64,000 nucleotides of DNA from Tropicibacter oceani (lineage in GTDB: Bacteria; Pseudomonadota; Alphaproteobacteria; Rhodobacterales; Rhodobacteraceae), in assembly GCF_029958925.1 (NCBI RefSeq), contig NZ_CP124616.1:930001-994000 (forward strand), read 5' to 3'. Each line of letters starts with the position of its first letter. The stretch's first letter is position 1. This document shows, in pieces, positions 62,144 to 64,000 of the stretch. Under the pieces are notes generated by a model, which worked only from the letters and a program-made list of their open reading frames with translations, searched no databases and was not told the origin of the DNA. The position numbers were made by a program, and so were the translations under genes.

Positions 62144-63001
62144 ATGGCCATGGATGATCCCAAGACGCTGGTCTCGACCGAATGGCTGGCGCGCCACCTG
62201 AAAGATCCCGATCTGCGCATCCTCGATGCCAGTTGGTACATGCCTGCGATGGGGCGCGACCCCAAGGCCGAATATGACGCCGTTCATATTCCCGGCGCAC
62301 GCTTTTTCGATATCGACGAAATCTCCGATGCCCGGTCCGAGCTGCCGCATATGGCGCCGACGGTTGAAAAATTCATGTCGCGGATGCGCGCGATGGGCGT
62401 CGGTGACGGCCATCAGATCGTGGTCTATGACGGCATGGGCCTGTTTTCGGCGGCGCGCGTCTGGTGGACCTTCAAGCTGATGGGCAAGGACGATGTCGCG
62501 GTGCTGGACGGGGGCCTGCCGAAATGGGTCGCCGAGGGCCGCGAGGTCGAGGACCTGCCGCCCATGGTACGCGACCGCCACATGACTGTGCAGCGTCAGG
62601 CGCATCTGGTGCGAGATGTCACGCAGGTGTCTGCCGCCTCCAAGCTGCGCGATACGGAAATCATCGACGCCCGCTCTGCCGCCCGGTTCCGGGGCGAAGC
62701 GCCCGAGCCGCGCGAAGGGCTGCGCAGCGGGCATATTCCCGGGTCGCGGAACGTGCCTTTCGATACCTTGCTGAACGCCGATGGCACGATGAAGGCCCCT
62801 GACACCCTGCGCGCGATCTTCGAGGGCGCCGGGGTCGACCTGTCGAAACCCGCGATCACCACATGTGGATCGGGCGTGACCGCCGCGATCCTCAGCCTTG
62901 CCCTGCAGCGCATCGGCAAGAGCGACCATTCCCTTTATGACGGAAGCTGGAGCGAATGGGGGCAGTTCCCCACGCTTCCCGTCGCCACCACAGAGGACTG
63001 A
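62144..63001 (+). CDS. sseA: 3-mercaptopyruvate sulfurtransferase
   Basis: 285-residue double rhodanese. The first, inactive domain is LVSTEWLARHLKDPDLRILDASWYMP and following; the second carries the catalytic loop CGSGVTA in ITTCGSGVTAAILSLAL. The CGSGVT loop points to mercaptopyruvate rather than thiosulfate as donor. ATG 62144. Followed four bases later by the aminotransferase, which could supply mercaptopyruvate by transamination of cysteine. Confidence 0.92.
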   Translation: MAMDDPKTLVSTEWLARHLKDPDLRILDASWYMPAMGRDPKAEYDAVHIPGARFFDIDEISDARSELPHMAPTVEKFMSRMRAMGVGDGHQIVVYDGMGLFSAARVWWTFKLMGKDDVAVLDGGLPKWVAEGREVEDLPPMVRDRHMTVQRQAHLVRDVTQVSAASKLRDTEIIDARSAARFRGEAPEPREGLRSGHIPGSRNVPFDTLLNADGTMKAPDTLRAIFEGAGVDLSKPAITTCGSGVTAAILSLALQRIGKSDHSLYDGSWSEWGQFPTLPVATTED

Positions 63002-63004
63002 CCG

Positions 63005-64000
63005 ATGTTCGAGACCCTCAAGGAACAACCCGCAGACAAGATCCTGATGCTGATGCAGGCCTTCAAGGAAGACCCGCGCGAGGACAAGATCGACCTGGGC
63101 GTGGGTGTCTACAAGGATGCGACCGGCAACACGCCGGTGATGCGGGCGATCAAGGCCGCGGAAAAGCAGCTGTGGGAGGTCGAGACAACCAAGGCCTATA
63201 CCGGGCTGGCGGGTGATCCGGCCTATGGCGACGCAATGATCGCGCTGGTTCTGGGCGACGCGGTGCCGCGCGCCAACGTGGCGGCGGCGGCAACGCCGGG
63301 CGGCACCGGTGCGGTGCGCCAGGCCTTTGACATGATCAAGATGGCCAATCCTGCGGCGCGGGTCTTTGTGTCCGATCCGACCTGGCCGAACCACCTGTCG
63401 ATCCTCAAGCACATGCAGATCGAAACGGTCATGTACCGCTATTTCGACAATGAAACGCGCGGCGTGGATTTCGACGGCATGATGGCTGATCTTGATCAGG
63501 TGCGCGCGGGCGACGTGGTGCTGGTGCATGGCTGCTGCCACAATCCGACGGGCGCCAACCTGAACATGGGCCAGTGGAAAGAACTGGTGGCTCTGCTGCT
63601 GAAAAAGGGCGCGACCCCGATGGTCGACATCGCCTATCAGGGCTTTGGTGACGGGCTTGAGGAAGACGCGCAGGCGGTGCGACTGATCGCCAAGTCCTGC
63701 CCCGAGGTCCTGATCGCGGCGTCCTGTTCCAAGAACTTCGGCATCTACCGCGAACGCACCGGCCTGCTGATGGCGGTGTCGAACGATGCGTCGCGGCAGA
63801 AGATGAACCAGGGCACGCTGAACTACCTGAACCGTCAGAACTTCAGCTTTCCGCCGGATCACGGTGCGCGTCTGGTGACCATGGTGCTGACCGATCCGGC
63901 GCTGCGCGCCGACTGGATGGCCGAGCTGGAAGAGGTGCGCAATTCCATGCTGGGCCTGCGTGAGCAGCTGGCCTCGGAATTGCAGCGCCTGTCCGGGTCG
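63005..64000 (+). CDS. Aromatic amino-acid/aspartate aminotransferase (truncated by window end)
   Basis: The first 332 residues of a class I PLP aminotransferase; the C-terminus lies beyond the window. MFETLKEQPADKILMLMQAFKEDPREDKIDLGVGVY is the N-terminal block of the TyrB/AspC type. HNPTGANL is the Asn-Pro-Thr motif and ASCSKNFGIYRERTG contains the PLP-binding Lys. Converts aromatic amino acids, and probably aspartate, with 2-oxoglutarate. Coupled to sseA with only three bases between stop and start. Confidence 0.93.
   Translation, partial: MFETLKEQPADKILMLMQAFKEDPREDKIDLGVGVYKDATGNTPVMRAIKAAEKQLWEVETTKAYTGLAGDPAYGDAMIALVLGDAVPRANVAAAATPGGTGAVRQAFDMIKMANPAARVFVSDPTWPNHLSILKHMQIETVMYRYFDNETRGVDFDGMMADLDQVRAGDVVLVHGCCHNPTGANLNMGQWKELVALLLKKGATPMVDIAYQGFGDGLEEDAQAVRLIAKSCPEVLIAASCSKNFGIYRERTGLLMAVSNDASRQKMNQGTLNYLNRQNFSFPPDHGARLVTMVLTDPALRADWMAELEEVRNSMLGLREQLASELQRLSGS

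Overview
The window is a chromosomal segment of an alphaproteobacterium, almost certainly a Rhodobacteraceae member of the Roseobacter group. The support is high GC, tightly packed operons with ATGA/GTGA/TTGA start-stop overlaps, an F-type atpHAGDC operon without atpI/B/E/F, a 44-residue aa3-type cytochrome oxidase subunit IV, a phbA/phbB pair, the fdhD-mob-moeA cluster, and small DUF1127, YdcH, DUF6173 and DUF6356 genes. There is no prophage, insertion sequence, CRISPR array or rRNA operon. Most of the window is core genome; the clearest accessory insertion is a small SUKH gene near 12 kb.

Layout. 0-5.6 kb: gloB and a divergent methyltransferase, then two tandem acidic RTX-type calcium-binding proteins, each followed by a copy of one 54-bp repeat, then a palindrome-rich spacer. 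5.6-10.6 kb: ATP synthase F1 operon. 10.6-15.3 kb: MarC protein, an H-type lectin/SUKH/DUF1801 trio, prs, a DsbA-fold isomerase and an alpha/beta hydrolase. 15.3-19.7 kb (minus): pyrB, three membrane-protein genes, a dihydroorotase homologue without its metal ligands, and plsY. 19.9-26.9 kb: uracil-DNA glycosylase without iron-sulfur cysteines, LysE exporter, moaB, RND adaptor and permease. 26.9-35.7 kb: DsbD-alpha protein, YqgE, tsaC, acyl-CoA dehydrogenase with MBL hydrolase, an Lrp regulator, cytochrome oxidase subunit IV, a lipoprotein and azlCD.

35.8-40.4 kb: a translationally coupled molybdenum-cofactor operon: fdhD, a cytidine-deaminase-like gene, mobA, mobB and a fused DUF429-like/MoeA gene. 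40.4-49.3 kb: greA and a membrane protein, ETF-ubiquinone oxidoreductase, PilZ, TPR protein, ispE, polyprenyl diphosphate synthase, DUF2007, a TrmN6-like methyltransferase and YdcH. 49.3-54.7 kb (minus): a GcvA-like LysR regulator, ring-cleaving dioxygenase, phbB, phbA and an EAL phosphodiesterase. 54.7-64 kb: rpsD, DUF1127, DUF1045, tRNA-Arg(CCT), a LacI regulator, YcaQ-like protein, a membrane-anchored winged-helix protein overlapping a small secreted protein, a secreted basic Cys-rich protein, smpB, a glycine-rich membrane protein, sseA and a truncated aromatic aminotransferase.

No complete new defence or mobile system was found. The best leads are the DUF429-MoeA fusion with a deaminase-like gene in the Mo-cofactor operon, the twin RTX genes with shared downstream repeats, the lipoprotein with a possible permuted papain-like His/Cys pair, the membrane winged-helix/secreted-protein overlap, and several perfect inverted repeats in regulatory gaps.
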